A DNA stretch of 64,000 bases from Symbiodinium kawagutii (GCA_009767595.1 VSDK01019043.1:169716-233715); one strand, 5' to 3'; shown: positions 8,374 to 18,399, counted from the stretch's first letter. Numbers and translations are program-made. Notes: generated by a model from the sequence alone, not told the origin.

Positions 8374-11300
8374 ATGGATGCGGCAGACAGCAACCGAGTG
8401 ACTTCGGAACCCTTGCCGAGCTCTACTACTTCAGAGCAGCTCCTTCGGGAGACTGCTACTTCCGGTCGGGGGGAAGAAGTTGCCGAGAATGCTGGTTTTG
8501 CTTATGCCGCTGCAGCTCAGACGAGCTCTTTTGCCGAAGCCTCATCCGCTGCCGCTCAGGCAGCTTCGATGAAAGTTCCTGGGGCAGCAGCATCTACAGT
8601 ACGGGTGCAGGCTTTATGGAATTCAATGCTTCGGTGGATAATGAAATCCTCCTGCGACTTTAGCAGGTTTGTCCATTCCACTTTTGCTTCAAGGGCTCGC
8701 GAATGCAAAAGAGCTTCTCGCACCTCACGGCCGGTGTGGCCTTTGCCCTTGCCTGCAGGTGGGACTGCAGCTGATGACTTTGACAGCAGCGGATGGACCT
8801 CAGCTCTCAGTTGCATGGTGATGATGTGCAACTGGCTTCACTTGGGCAAGCCGAAGTGTGTGCCTGCCACCTACTGTGCAAGCATGCCACCCAACTCTGC
8901 TCAGCTAGAGATCTTTGGCCGCTTTGAACGTTTGGCCGGAGAGTGGATCGATGCTCCTGCTGTCACAGCTGCCGATATGGGACGTACCGCTGGCAAAGTG
9001 GAGCTGATAGAAGAAGCTCTTAGCAGTTTGACTCGACAAGCGGTTGCAGCGGTGCAGCAGTTTGGCTCAGCTAAGCTACCTGCCATGACGTTGGATGAGG
9101 ATGTGCTGCCTTTGACCACCAAGCCTGACAGCTTGTTTCCCGAAGTGCAAGTTGCCAAAGACATTGAAGCAGATCGTCTTCAGTTTGGAGGAGTTCCACG
9201 GTTTAATCCTTGCAACTACTTGGATGCTGAAAGCCTGCTGATGTATGAGGAACCTTTGCAGCACTCTTTAGAACCTTCGGAGTCTACAGTTGAACCCCCT
9301 AGAGTGCAAGTTCGTGGGAGACGCCAAGAAGTGCTGCAGCTCCTTAGAAAGCTGGACGACTCTGGACGCTTGCACCTTGCTTCCCCTGAAGAAGTTCGAA
9401 TGCAGCACAGATCAGGTTTGTTTTGCCTGATGAAGAACCAGACCACCGACAGGTTGATCATGGACTCCAGACCTGCGAACACCTTGGAGCCACCGCTTTC
9501 TTCCTGGACGCAAACTATGGGATCGCTGGTCCCTTTGCTGGATGTGCAGCTCTCCCCTTCCGAAAGTTTGATAGCTAGTGGAGAGGACCTGCGTGACTAC
9601 TACTACTTGTATGTGGTCTCTGCCGAGAGGGCTAGGCGCAACGCCATTGCTTGCACCTTATCAGCAGATGAAGCAAAGAAGTTTCGAAGCTGGCGACCTC
9701 ACCTAGCCGACTGCTCGCAGGTCGTTCCTTGTTTAAACACAATGGCGATGGGAGATGTGAATGCAGTGGAGTTTGGCCAGCAGGCACATATGCAGCTAGC
9801 CCTTTCAACTGGTCTGAAGCTGAGTGATATGCTGACTTTGCGCAGCAGGCCTCCTCGAGATCAGAAATGGATGATGGGCATTTGCATTGACGACCTTGTA
9901 GTTCTGGAGAAGGTGCCTCGATGTCTGCCTAAGCCTGAGATTTCGGATAAGTTGGCAGACGCTATGGTGGAGACCTATGATGCTGTCGGCCTTACAGCTC
10001 ATGAAGGAAAACGTTTTAGAGGAGAACTGCATTCGAAGTTTTGGGGGATCAGTCTTGATGGCCAGGGAGGTTTAGTGCGAGCTCAGCTAGAACGAGTGCT
10101 GCCAGTTGCGTTTGTGACTGCTAAGTTAGCAAAGCTAGGGTTTGCCCACAAGAAGTTGCTGGAGATCGTGGTTGGCTCTTGGATGGCTATCCTGCAATGC
10201 CGACGCCGAAGCATGTGTCTGGTCTCTGCCCTCTTTGATGAAATGCAGCGAGAGCCCTATGGTACTGTGTTCAGAATGTCTTCGGAAGCTGTCTCGGAGC
10301 TATGGTCTTTGGTGGTGCTGTGCCCTCTTTTTGTAACGGACTTGCGATGTCAGGTGCATGAAGAGCTGAGTTTGGTGGATGCTTCTGGTGATTGGGAAGC
10401 TGAAGTTTCGACACGACTGCCCAAGAAGTTTGCTGAGGAACTTGCCCGACACAAGCTGACAAAAGCAGCTTGGTCCAAGATGCTCTCTCCCTTCAAAGCA
10501 CTTATGAGGTTGCATGGGCGGTTGACGCCTGAACAAGAAGTTCCTGAGGGAGAAGAGCCGATGAACAGCCACCCTCTATGGGATGCTGTTGTGAAGTCAT
10601 CGAAGTTTTCACTGGAACACAAGCAGAAGACGAAGAAGCGAGCTCACATCAACTACAGCGAGTTGAACTCTGCTTTAGTTGCTGAAGGACGACACGCCGT
10701 GAAGCACCCAAACACCAAGAAGTTGCTGGGGTCTGATAGTCAAGTTGTACTGGGAGCTCTGGTTAAAGGGCGGTCTTCGTCTAAGCTGCTCAATGACCGG
10801 CTGCAACGAGCTCTTCCTACAGTACTGGCCTACAACAGCTTTTTGTGTCCTCAATATGTTAACACCGCTACAAATACTGCAGATGATCCAACACGAGATA
10901 AAGAAATCCGAGAACCTTCACCTGCCCCTGGTTGGTTGCTAGCTGCTCTTGAAGGGGACTATGAAGCTATGGATGCTGAACTGTTCTCAGTTCAACTGGA
11001 TGATGCTTCGGTGGCCAGGTTGCCTACACCTCCTTCGACGTCAGTGCCTGCAATTTCGCCTACAAGCTTGCGACGAGCTCGACGGCGTTTGTGGAAGAAG
11101 AACCAGGACAGGACCCGGAGAGGTAAGGGTAGCCTAGGTAACCCCCCAGTAGCAGCTGACTTAAAGGCTAAGCCATGGATTTCCTTGCCGCAGCTGTCTG
11201 AAGCTGCGCATGCTGCCCTTCGATCGCTGCCTCGGGATCAGTTCGTTTTTGCTCCTGGGACAGACGAAGAAAGTGCTTTGAAGCATGCTGGACATTTGGA

Positions 11301-13005
11301 TTTGTTCAGTGGAAGTCGCAATGCTGCTTCTGCTTTAGCTGCCGAGACTGGAGGTTGGGTTTTAACCTATGACATCAAGCATGATGCTCGTGAAGATTTG
11401 CTGGACCCTGCAGTGCGAAGTAACATTGAACAGCTTGTGAAACTTCGGTGTTTTGTAACATTGACAGCTGGACCAGTGTGTGCTTCATTTTCCAGAGCGT
11501 TTCGACCGCCTGTGCGCTCTAAACTGTTGCCTCGAGGGCTGCCTAACTTAACTGCCAACATGACGAAGAAGGTCTGCGATGGAAATAGCTTTTCTTTCTG
11601 GATGGCTAAGCTAGTTGGACTTGCACATGAACTGGCTATGGTTTGGTGGTTGGAAAATCCTGCAACAAGTTTTTTGTGGCAACAACCAGAGTGGGTCGAG
11701 TTGATAACAAAGTTTGAACTGCAGAGCTTTGTCACGGACTTCTGCCGCTGGGGAACTCCCTGGCGCAAGCGAACACGTTTTCTGGGTGCCTTTACAGCTG
11801 CTGGATCTAAGTTGTTGTGTAACTGCACAAAACCTCATATCAGACTTGTGGGGTATAGCAAGTTCCACCGCACTTCCTGGACCAAAGCGGCTGAAGCATA
11901 TCCAATTCCCTTGAGCCGTTTTCTGGCAAAAGCTACAGCAGAAAGTTTGAAAGAACCAGAGAGACGTCGTACACTCGACATTGCAGCTTGTGCCAAGACT
12001 TTGGGCCGTTGCATCGGTGAAGCGTTGAACCCAGGACCTCGGCATCGTCCCGTGCGTCCTCTTGCCAGCTTGGAAGAAGTGCAACTGGTGAGTGCAGCAA
12101 CACAAGTGCTTCAGAGCCGAGTGCACAGTAAGTTTTTGGACTGGCTGCAGCAACAGTTGAGTGGTGCCTCGTGGAATGCAGTTTTAGCCTTGCCCATTTT
12201 GCAGATACAGTTTCTACGAACCTATGGTCATTGGCTTTATCAGACCGGCGAACCTTTGTATGTGTTTCGCCACCTTGTTGTCTTTCTGCAGCAGCAATTT
12301 CCAGAACGTCGAGCCTCTATGGCTCCGAGCTGGGATTTGCTGAGCAGGTGGGAGTCTGTGGAGCCGGTCACCCATCGCCCTCCGCTTCCTAAGAAGTTGC
12401 TGGAAGCCATGCTTGCACTGGCTCTGAACTGGGGCTGGATTCGTTGGGCTGCCATAACGGCTTTATCTTTCTATGGGGCTATGCGTGTGGGTGAACCTTT
12501 GCGAGCTGTTCGCAGCGACTTAATGTTGCCTTTCGAGACGGGCCTGCCGACTCCAGTGGTGTTTGTTAACATCCGCTCTCCGAAACCTGGACGACGAGGT
12601 AAAGGTCGAGTTCAACATGCTCGCATAGTGGACGAGCATGCAGTAGCACTTGCATCTTTGGCCTTTTCCCATCTAGCTCCAGGTGACTTGTTGTATCCTG
12701 CAGCTGCTGCAACTTACCGTCGCCGCTGGGATGCCTTGCTTTCGACTTTGCGAGTGCCTCGAAGCCTAAGTGTTACTCCAGGCTGCTTGCGTGGCGGAGG
12801 AGCTGTGTACATGTACCATCAAGATGTCCCTCTGATGGACATTTTGTGGCGGATGCGACTTCGCCACCTGGCGACATTGGAACACTACCTCCAAGAGACA
12901 GCAGCCTTGAATGTCCTTCAGCAGATGCCGGAACGAGTTCGAACTTCAATTTTTGCTTGTGCCAGTTTGATGCCTTTCATACTTCGCCGTTGTCAATCTA
13001 CTTAG
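8374..13005 (+). CDS. YR retrotransposon polyprotein: RT, RNase H, methyltransferase-like, tyrosine recombinase
   Basis: 1543 aa from the ATG at 8374, just after the ORF3 stop; the open frame runs back to 7315, but that part is the shadow of ORF3. RT: SGLFCLMKNQTTDRLIMD near residue 346 and the catalytic CIDDLVV with Asp506-Asp507. RNase H: INYSELN (Glu763), LGSDSQVV (Asp788), TADDPTRD (Asp837-838). Methyltransferase-like: LDLFSGSRNAAS (975-986) as SAM-binding motif I, and GPVC (1033-1036), resembling a cytosine-methylase PC motif. A NPGP at 1219-1222 precedes the recombinase. Tyrosine recombinase: YGAMRVGEP (Arg1371), GCLRGGG (Arg1473), LRHLATLEHYLQE (His1498, Tyr1505). All expected catalytic residues for RT and YR are present, so it appears intact. 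Confidence 0.92.
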   Translation: MDAADSNRVTSEPLPSSTTSEQLLRETATSGRGEEVAENAGFAYAAAAQTSSFAEASSAAAQAASMKVPGAAASTVRVQALWNSMLRWIMKSSCDFSRFVHSTFASRARECKRASRTSRPVWPLPLPAGGTAADDFDSSGWTSALSCMVMMCNWLHLGKPKCVPATYCASMPPNSAQLEIFGRFERLAGEWIDAPAVTAADMGRTAGKVELIEEALSSLTRQAVAAVQQFGSAKLPAMTLDEDVLPLTTKPDSLFPEVQVAKDIEADRLQFGGVPRFNPCNYLDAESLLMYEEPLQHSLEPSESTVEPPRVQVRGRRQEVLQLLRKLDDSGRLHLASPEEVRMQHRSGLFCLMKNQTTDRLIMDSRPANTLEPPLSSWTQTMGSLVPLLDVQLSPSESLIASGEDLRDYYYLYVVSAERARRNAIACTLSADEAKKFRSWRPHLADCSQVVPCLNTMAMGDVNAVEFGQQAHMQLALSTGLKLSDMLTLRSRPPRDQKWMMGICIDDLVVLEKVPRCLPKPEISDKLADAMVETYDAVGLTAHEGKRFRGELHSKFWGISLDGQGGLVRAQLERVLPVAFVTAKLAKLGFAHKKLLEIVVGSWMAILQCRRRSMCLVSALFDEMQREPYGTVFRMSSEAVSELWSLVVLCPLFVTDLRCQVHEELSLVDASGDWEAEVSTRLPKKFAEELARHKLTKAAWSKMLSPFKALMRLHGRLTPEQEVPEGEEPMNSHPLWDAVVKSSKFSLEHKQKTKKRAHINYSELNSALVAEGRHAVKHPNTKKLLGSDSQVVLGALVKGRSSSKLLNDRLQRALPTVLAYNSFLCPQYVNTATNTADDPTRDKEIREPSPAPGWLLAALEGDYEAMDAELFSVQLDDASVARLPTPPSTSVPAISPTSLRRARRRLWKKNQDRTRRGKGSLGNPPVAADLKAKPWISLPQLSEAAHAALRSLPRDQFVFAPGTDEESALKHAGHLDLFSGSRNAASALAAETGGWVLTYDIKHDAREDLLDPAVRSNIEQLVKLRCFVTLTAGPVCASFSRAFRPPVRSKLLPRGLPNLTANMTKKVCDGNSFSFWMAKLVGLAHELAMVWWLENPATSFLWQQPEWVELITKFELQSFVTDFCRWGTPWRKRTRFLGAFTAAGSKLLCNCTKPHIRLVGYSKFHRTSWTKAAEAYPIPLSRFLAKATAESLKEPERRRTLDIAACAKTLGRCIGEALNPGPRHRPVRPLASLEEVQLVSAATQVLQSRVHSKFLDWLQQQLSGASWNAVLALPILQIQFLRTYGHWLYQTGEPLYVFRHLVVFLQQQFPERRASMAPSWDLLSRWESVEPVTHRPPLPKKLLEAMLALALNWGWIRWAAITALSFYGAMRVGEPLRAVRSDLMLPFETGLPTPVVFVNIRSPKPGRRGKGRVQHARIVDEHAVALASLAFSHLAPGDLLYPAAAATYRRRWDALLSTLRVPRSLSVTPGCLRGGGAVYMYHQDVPLMDILWRMRLRHLATLEHYLQETAALNVLQQMPERVRTSIFACASLMPFILRRCQST

Positions 13006-13076
13006 CAGCTGACTTAGTCAACTAGCCTGCGCATCAGCTTTACTCGCTGTTGGGCGGCTGAGGGTTCTGGTAGCGC

Positions 13077-13284
13077 CTTTGCAATGGTGATCTCTGCTCC
13101 TTGGGCCAACTATCTACAGCTGGTGTGATCGTTGGAATACTGCGTGTATCTGATCCTTTTTGCTAGCTATAGCTGGTATGAGCAGTGGGATGATCGCTAC
13201 TTGCTTGCCGTGGACGAGGCGCCTCTGCACCTAACTCTTTGCAGCCCTGTGGATGGACAAAAAGTGACCGAGACTGCACTCTAA
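13077..13284 (+). repeat. Split direct repeat B1
   Basis: 208 bp from CTTTGCAATGGTG to CTGCACTCTAA, identical base for base to B2. It joins directly to A2, reproducing the junction expected in a circular intermediate (CTCTAA then CATGCC). Confidence 0.9.
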
Positions 13285-13330
13285 CATGCCTTGGATGTTT
13301 GATGTGTGGGGCCGGTCAAGTTCTTGGCAC
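13285..13330 (+). repeat. Split direct repeat A2
   Basis: 46 bp identical to A1 at the left end. 24 bp of unrelated sequence (13331-13354) separate it from B2. Confidence 0.9.
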
Positions 13331-13354
13331 CGCACCCTCCCACCCGAGGGTTGT

Positions 13355-13562
13355 CTTTGCAATGGTGATCTCTGCTCCTTGGGCCAACTATCTACAGCTG
13401 GTGTGATCGTTGGAATACTGCGTGTATCTGATCCTTTTTGCTAGCTATAGCTGGTATGAGCAGTGGGATGATCGCTACTTGCTTGCCGTGGACGAGGCGC
13501 CTCTGCACCTAACTCTTTGCAGCCCTGTGGATGGACAAAAAGTGACCGAGACTGCACTCTAA
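13355..13562 (+). repeat. Split direct repeat B2, right end of element
   Basis: 208 bp identical to B1. It is followed by CATG (13563-13566) and then genomic ATTATCC. The left flank ends ACAAT before CATG, so the target was probably ACAAT-CATG-ATTATCC. Confidence 0.9.
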
Positions 13563-13566
13563 CATG

Positions 13567-14076
13567 ATTATCCATTACTGTATTGATGAAACCTCATCAT
13601 TAGGTATCAGTTTTAACTCCAACTGACCATAATTAATAATGATGCAACATCATTTACTCAGAATATGAATTGTCAATAACCATTGTTAGCCACTACAGTG
13701 TTAGCCATTGTTAGTTAGCCACTAACCATTGTTAGCAATATGACTAACCATTGTTAGTTAGCCATCAACTATCATTACTGCATCCATCAGTGTCCATTAC
13801 TGTCCATTGTGAACCGTCTTCCCCAGGAGTCAGCCAAAACATTAGCCACTACTAACCGTGTATCAACCGCATTTATCAACCAAAACAACTGAGTACCATG
13901 GTCCATGGTACTGAATCATCATAAACTTCATAAACCACATGAAACCACTATTGTTCGTCACAACCAAGTGATTCACCACTCACCACTATCAAGATGTTCA
14001 CCAACTACTAAGTTGTTCACCAAGATGTTCACCACTCACCACTCACCACTATTGATCAAGTTGTTCAACACCATAA
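13567..14076. other. AT-rich filler with ACCATTGTTAG repeats
   Basis: Degenerate tandem words AACCATTGTTAGCCACT (about 13677-13760) and CACCACTCACCAC (about 13974-14050). No gene is supported. Confidence 0.5.
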
Positions 14077-14187
14077 CTGGATGGCTTATACCCACTAACT
14101 TAGGTTTTTAGTGTTTTTGGGATATGATTGATTTACCATATAACCACTAAAAATATATTTTTAGCAAGGGATCTATAAGCCACCAAG
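14077..14187. repeat. Family III introner-like hairpin, copy 1
   Basis: 111 bp, CTGGATGGCTTATACCC to ATCTATAAGCCACCAAG. The ends are inverted repeats of GGCTTATA, so either end offers GC (donor) or, read from the other side, TATAAG (acceptor). Nearly identical to copies at 23739, 27718 and 38832. Confidence 0.8.
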
Positions 14188-14224
14188 ATAAGTCCACCAT
14201 CCTACTTCACCCAGTGGTACCATG

Positions 14225-14352
14225 TGCCGCCCAGGATCAACTCGTCCAATGCCCACGGCTGGTCGCCGCTTCATCTGGCGGCAGCCGCGCCCCATGCGGA
14301 CCGCGCAGTGAAGGTGCGGGTGCCACAGCTGGGCACATCAAGCGGTTGATGG
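14225..14352 (+). CDS. Ankyrin-repeat exon
   Basis: The plus strand reads INSSNAHGWSPLHLAAAA then PHADRAVKVRVPQLGTSSG. The core G-W-SPLHLAAA is the canonical first-helix signature of an ankyrin repeat (usually G.TPLHLAA), preceded by the usual N-A-H-G turn. Only about one repeat is present, so this is one exon of a larger protein. A GT/AG border was not fixed. Confidence 0.55.
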
Positions 14353-14979
14353 CTTGGGGAGGATGGGTGGAAGTGGTTACCATAGGGGGGATTTCTTGAA
14401 TGGTTAACTGGTAGTAGTAGGTATTGGCATAAACTTCACTAAGTTGAATGGTTAATGGTGTAAGTTACGAATCGTAGTAGTTGGCATCAACTATGAGTTA
14501 TTGCTGCCATTATAGTAATTAACCATGCATAGTTAGATAGGGGACCCCAATGGTTGATGAATATTGGAGGGTGTGTTTGGATGGGGAATATTCACCAATA
14601 CACCAAGGTTATAGGTGGATTGTTTACTTCTTGTAAATGGTGAATATTGGATGATTTGGGGGTATGCCCAATTTAAGAGACCATCATAGGGTTCCAATTA
14701 TTGTGATGATTGGTGGTTGGGTGTTCATAGCGCTCGCTGAATCAAGTTGTTTTTTTTGTGAAGCCCTTGATTCTTGGTGATTCAGGGTTGGCCAACACAA
14801 CAGTGAATGGTGGCAACCAACCAAGATTAGTGAGCAAGAGTAGAAAGTATGTAGGAATACATAACGACAATCTGGATTGGTTGGTTCAAGTTGGTTGGTA
14901 ACGGCCCTGTTGATTTTTTTCCTTCGAGACACCATACAGAGACATTACCAACCAACTTTAACATGATCCATTGCCAACC

Positions 14980-15106
14980 ACCTTGGTTGGTTCGTGCATG
15001 ATGCCCAGCAGACTGCGAGTGAGCCCCCCCACGAAGTTTTCGACAGTCGATTCTGCAGGTAGGAACTTGTTTAGCAGGTCCAGGGCACGGAGAAAGGCAA
15101 GGGATA
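14980..15106 (-). CDS. Exon-like island, minus-strand gene 2
   Basis: The minus strand reads LAFLRALDLLNKFLPAES, then TVENFVGGLTRSLLGIMHE, then PTKVVGNGSC and a stop. It is strongly protein-like, with alternating hydrophobic and charged residues suggesting helices. No family recognised. Confidence 0.5.
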
Positions 15107-15624
15107 CTACCATGAATCAGAGTGTACGAACTACAGAGTATTTTATACATAAAGGACATCTATGCACAAGTTGATTATGCTTATGAGTTCACAGTTGTTG
15201 TTTTCTGGATCATGAGTAGAGTAGACGAGCAACCAGTGATCTACTCACAATCACACGTGAATGAGACCTCCCATGGCCGCCATTCCCAAGAAAGCTGAAA
15301 CAAAGGCTCCACAGACAATCAGGGCACGTGTTTCGCCAAGTGTGGTTGCCAACAGGGCACCGTTGCTACACGCTAATCTGTGAATTCCAACGAATACCAG
15401 GTACCCATTCCGTGAGAGATGTTTGCCAGTTCACCCTGTACCTCTACCATCATAAACCATTCTATTCCAACTATGAATGTTGGTGAACTTATCACCCATA
15501 AGCCTAAACAGCCATTCTCCACTATTGTTGCTTATATTTACAACCACTAAAAATTGCGCATGTTAACGACCATAAACATCTACAAACCTGCATGATATCA
15601 ACTAACCACCATTTAACCACCATT

Positions 15625-15738
15625 TACCCTTTGGTAATCTAACATGACAATGGAAAATCACCATGTTTCTTTAGGAAACCCTGGGAAACCAGCTATAAAT
15701 GGTGGATGTTCCATTGCCATGTTAGATTAACAGAGGGG
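15625..15738. repeat. Family V introner-like hairpin, copy 1
   Basis: Starts TACCCTTTGGTAATCTAAC and ends GTTAGATTAACAGAGGGG, with internal ATGGAAAATC / GTTCCATTGCCATG as inverted arms. Copies at 17215 and 18285, and a partial copy at 18660. Confidence 0.7.
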
Positions 15739-15781
15739 AACCACTAACTGTAAACCACCATTATTCATGGTCAACTGCTTG

Positions 15782-15924
15782 GTTGACATCCATCGCTACC
15801 GTGTTTCGCTGTGCCCTGAGGCCCTCCTCAGAGCACAAGCGGAGGCGAGGACACCAAAGAGTAGTAGCGATGCGAACGTTTCGGCGTGGCGAAGCGCGCG
15901 CCGTTTCTGGGTCCGAACGAACTA
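15782..15924. CDS. Exon-like island, open on both strands
   Basis: The plus strand reads VDIHRYRVSLCPEALLRA, then QAEARTPKSSSDANVSAW, then RSARRFWVRTN and a stop. The minus strand reads RALRHAETFASLLLFGVL then ASACALRRASGHSETR. GC-rich in an AT-rich setting, so coding on one strand is likely, but the strand cannot be decided. Product unknown. Confidence 0.35.
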
Positions 15925-15939
15925 AGGGAAACCTGGAAA

Positions 15940-17210
15940 ATTCACACGCATAAGCTGAAAATCACATGACTTTTTTCGAAGGTAAACCAGTTAGAATTTG
16001 GTATCACTGGTGTTTTTTTTACTTCTGGGTTAGTTTTCCAGAGGGGAATTGAGAGCTTGGTTGGAAGCAATTGCTACACTTTGCTATGCCAATGTTGATT
16101 CGAAGCAATTGCTACATTACCAACAGTTGATTGTATACATCCATTGTTCGATGCTTGATATGGGTGTAGCAACTGTTTCAGACATAGCCGTGATCATAAT
16201 GTGAGTCAACGATCCTTGTGAACGTGGCTACTTCCTTCCAACTGCGAATGGCTGGGATTGTTTTTAGTATGGTGGTGAGGATTGTGGCCATGACTGGATG
16301 GACAACACCTATATGCGATCATCCAGCTGTAGTCAACACCTAAATTGGATCTTTGTAAACCAACCCTTAGCGCCCAATTTACCACAAATAGCTCCTAATT
16401 CACTATCAAATATGTGGGGATGTATATGAATGCACCATTGCCCAAAATATGTCTGTACTTATCACCCAGTGTAGCAACTTCGCTGGTGGCTTGGTGGCAA
16501 AGAATTGGCTAGGTAGGGCTATCACCACAGAACAACCATGGGATGGGCAATACCAACCATCCCTGCATGAACATCCGAACCTCTGCTATTTTGGCCGTTT
16601 GTGGGAAGCTCCCCGAGGGTACCAGGGTTTTGACCCACACTCACCCACTTTGTCGTGGGTGCATAATTTTATGGGCAGACGCAGGACGAGCAAAAAATCC
16701 TGATTACCAAAAAACTAGGAGTCAACAGAGTGAGTTGAAGGCAATCGTACCTAAGCCTTCAAACAAACAAAATCGGCTGTCTTGTACAAGCACAAACGAA
16801 TCAGTTTCAAAAGGAGACATGGCGGTGTTCATCAAGACCCTATCCCAGGAAAAGTCCACACTGAAAAAAAACACATTCTTTTTTAGATGGCCACGATCTT
16901 CAATGATGCAGTTAGTAGAAAAAACAACATCTTCACTTCTTTTGACCTTTTATTCAATGATATAACCCGATGAACCGCAGATATTAATTGTCATAAGCCA
17001 TCATGTAACGATCTATGAACCATCAGTTAGCCATCATGAGTTTTCCCGGCAAAGGTTCATAGCCCTGGAACCACTGGCTGGTTACGACCGGTCGCACCAG
17101 GTCTCCATTACTCATCCAGTGAGTGGCATGTCGGGAACGCCCAGCTGGCTAGCGCGGGCATTCTGGAGACATGGTGCCAAGCATCATTCGCTTAAGGACC
17201 GGAGCAGTAA
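15940..17210. other. Interval without a convincing gene
   Basis: Contains scattered repeat ends, including ACCAGGGTTTTGACCCA near 16618 from a decayed family II element. A 140-codon plus frame at 16543 looks like chance: low-complexity, lysine/serine-rich, with no splice context. Confidence 0.4.
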
Positions 17211-17214
17211 TGGT

Positions 17215-17329
17215 TACCCTGTGGTAAACTAACTTGGCTGGCTGGAAAATCCACCATTTTGTTCGGAAAACCCTGGGAAATCATCTATTTATAATGGATT
17301 TTCCATTGCCATGTTAGTTTACCGGAGGG
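17215..17329. repeat. Family V introner-like hairpin, copy 2
   Basis: Starts TACCCTGTGGTAAACTAAC and ends GTTAGTTTACCGGAGGG; the arms pair over about 35 bp (GGAAAATCCACCATTTT with AATGGATTTTCC). Confidence 0.75.
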
Positions 17330-17767
17330 CAACAAGCATCATTGGTGAATGATCATCATCAATGATAAATTATCAATAGGTTGATGGGGAGCACTTTCAT
17401 CTATGAACTCGTGGCTTCTGAGTGGGCCGGCCATTCCAGCAGTGACTCAGTTTCTTAGGAACTGATCGGCTGGAAGCCAGTACCATTGAAAGATTTGCGT
17501 TGCGCTTCGTTGATGATCCATGACTCAGGTGGTGTTTAGTCACAGACCAAACGATAGACAGCTGGCTGGCTCGCACATAATAGAAAAATCAATACATAGA
17601 TGGATGGTCTACGGTTCTTGGGACATACTACAGGCAGTGTCGTGTAATCTGGCTGCCAGCGGCTGGATGCGGCTGGTGCTTGGGATAGGATTCGGTAGAC
17701 TTGGAAGATCGCAGCTGGTAGAGGATGGATGGATGGTACCTACTAAGCATCCAATATTAGCATGATT

Positions 17768-17881
17768 TGGCTATGGGTCAATATTAATCAACCAATAATG
17801 GGAGATAACCACCAACAATCATAGGGAAAACAATGGTTGATGATGGGGGAACCAGGGGTACGGGGTTTTGACCATGGCCAT
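17768..17881. repeat. Family II introner-like hairpin
   Basis: Starts TGGCTATGGGTCAATATT, ends GGGTTTTGACCATGGCCA; core AACCAACAATCATAGGG-like. Confidence 0.75.
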
Positions 17882-18107
17882 TTATAGGGACACTAACCAG
17901 CCATACGGGCACACGGCTCTGGACAAACCCTAATATGGTTTGTGGTTGATTTTCAAGACTGGTAGAGAACGTGGAATGTTTGAAACATTCAGACAAATCT
18001 GGATGTTAATGCTTAGTCATCGCTTGTTAATAGTCCATGGGGAAAAAGTGACTATGACTAAGACAGAAAAGCTCTAAGTCAGCCAGTGGATGGACCATTT
18101 GGACATA

Positions 18108-18283
18108 CAGATTTGGGGCTTCCACGCCTGGGAATGAACCAATGACCTGGTGATGGAACAACGACTTGAAGCTGGTCGGAGACCCCCAAGCAATAGAGCA
18201 ACCAGCGTTGGTTGCGGATCTCGTGGGCGGTTTTGATTGACATGTTGATTTTCCCTTCTACGTTGGGATGGTTGGTTGATTGA
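18108..18283 (-). CDS. Exon, minus-strand gene 2
   Basis: The minus strand reads STNHPNVEGKINMSIKTA, then HEIRNQRWLLYCLGVSD, then QLQVVVPSPGHWFIPRRG, then SPKSV. It begins exactly where a family V element ends (GAGGGTAG with AG at 18285-18284), so the repeat end acts as 3' splice site. Product not recognised. Confidence 0.5.
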
Positions 18284-18284
18284 C

Positions 18285-18399
18285 TACCCTCTCGTAAACT
18301 AACGTAGCAATTGAAAATCCACCATTTTGTGTGGAAAGCCAAGGGAAATCATCCATTTATGGAGGATTTTCCATTGCCATGTTACTTTACCAGAGGGTA
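18285..18399. repeat. Family V introner-like hairpin, copy 3, providing a splice acceptor
   Basis: Starts TACCCTCTCGTAAACTAAC and ends TTACTTTACCAGAGGGTA. On the minus strand its end GGGTAG is the acceptor of the 18108-18283 exon. Confidence 0.7.

Larger units (their letters stand above)
5773..13566 (+). mobile_element. Complete tyrosine-recombinase (DIRS/Ngaro-like) retrotransposon
   Basis: A 7.8-kb element with a 46-bp repeat A1 at the left end, four tightly packed forward ORFs, and a right end of B1-A2-B2. B1 and B2 are 208 bp and identical; A1 and A2 are 46 bp and identical. This split-direct-repeat plan is the hallmark of PAT/Ngaro-type YR retroelements, which use a tyrosine recombinase rather than an integrase or endonuclease and replicate through a circle. 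The polyprotein carries RT, RNase H, methyltransferase-like and YR domains without stops. Both ends carry a CATG, with no longer target duplication, as expected for recombination between a circle and a short matching site. Identical repeats and open frames suggest recent insertion. Confidence 0.9.

Noticed and set aside
12997-13076. Additional gene after the polyprotein
   Set aside because: Only 70 nt of stop-containing sequence lies before repeat B1.
16543-16965. 140-codon plus-strand ORF
   Set aside because: Lysine/serine-rich, crosses repeat remnants, no exon borders; probably chance.
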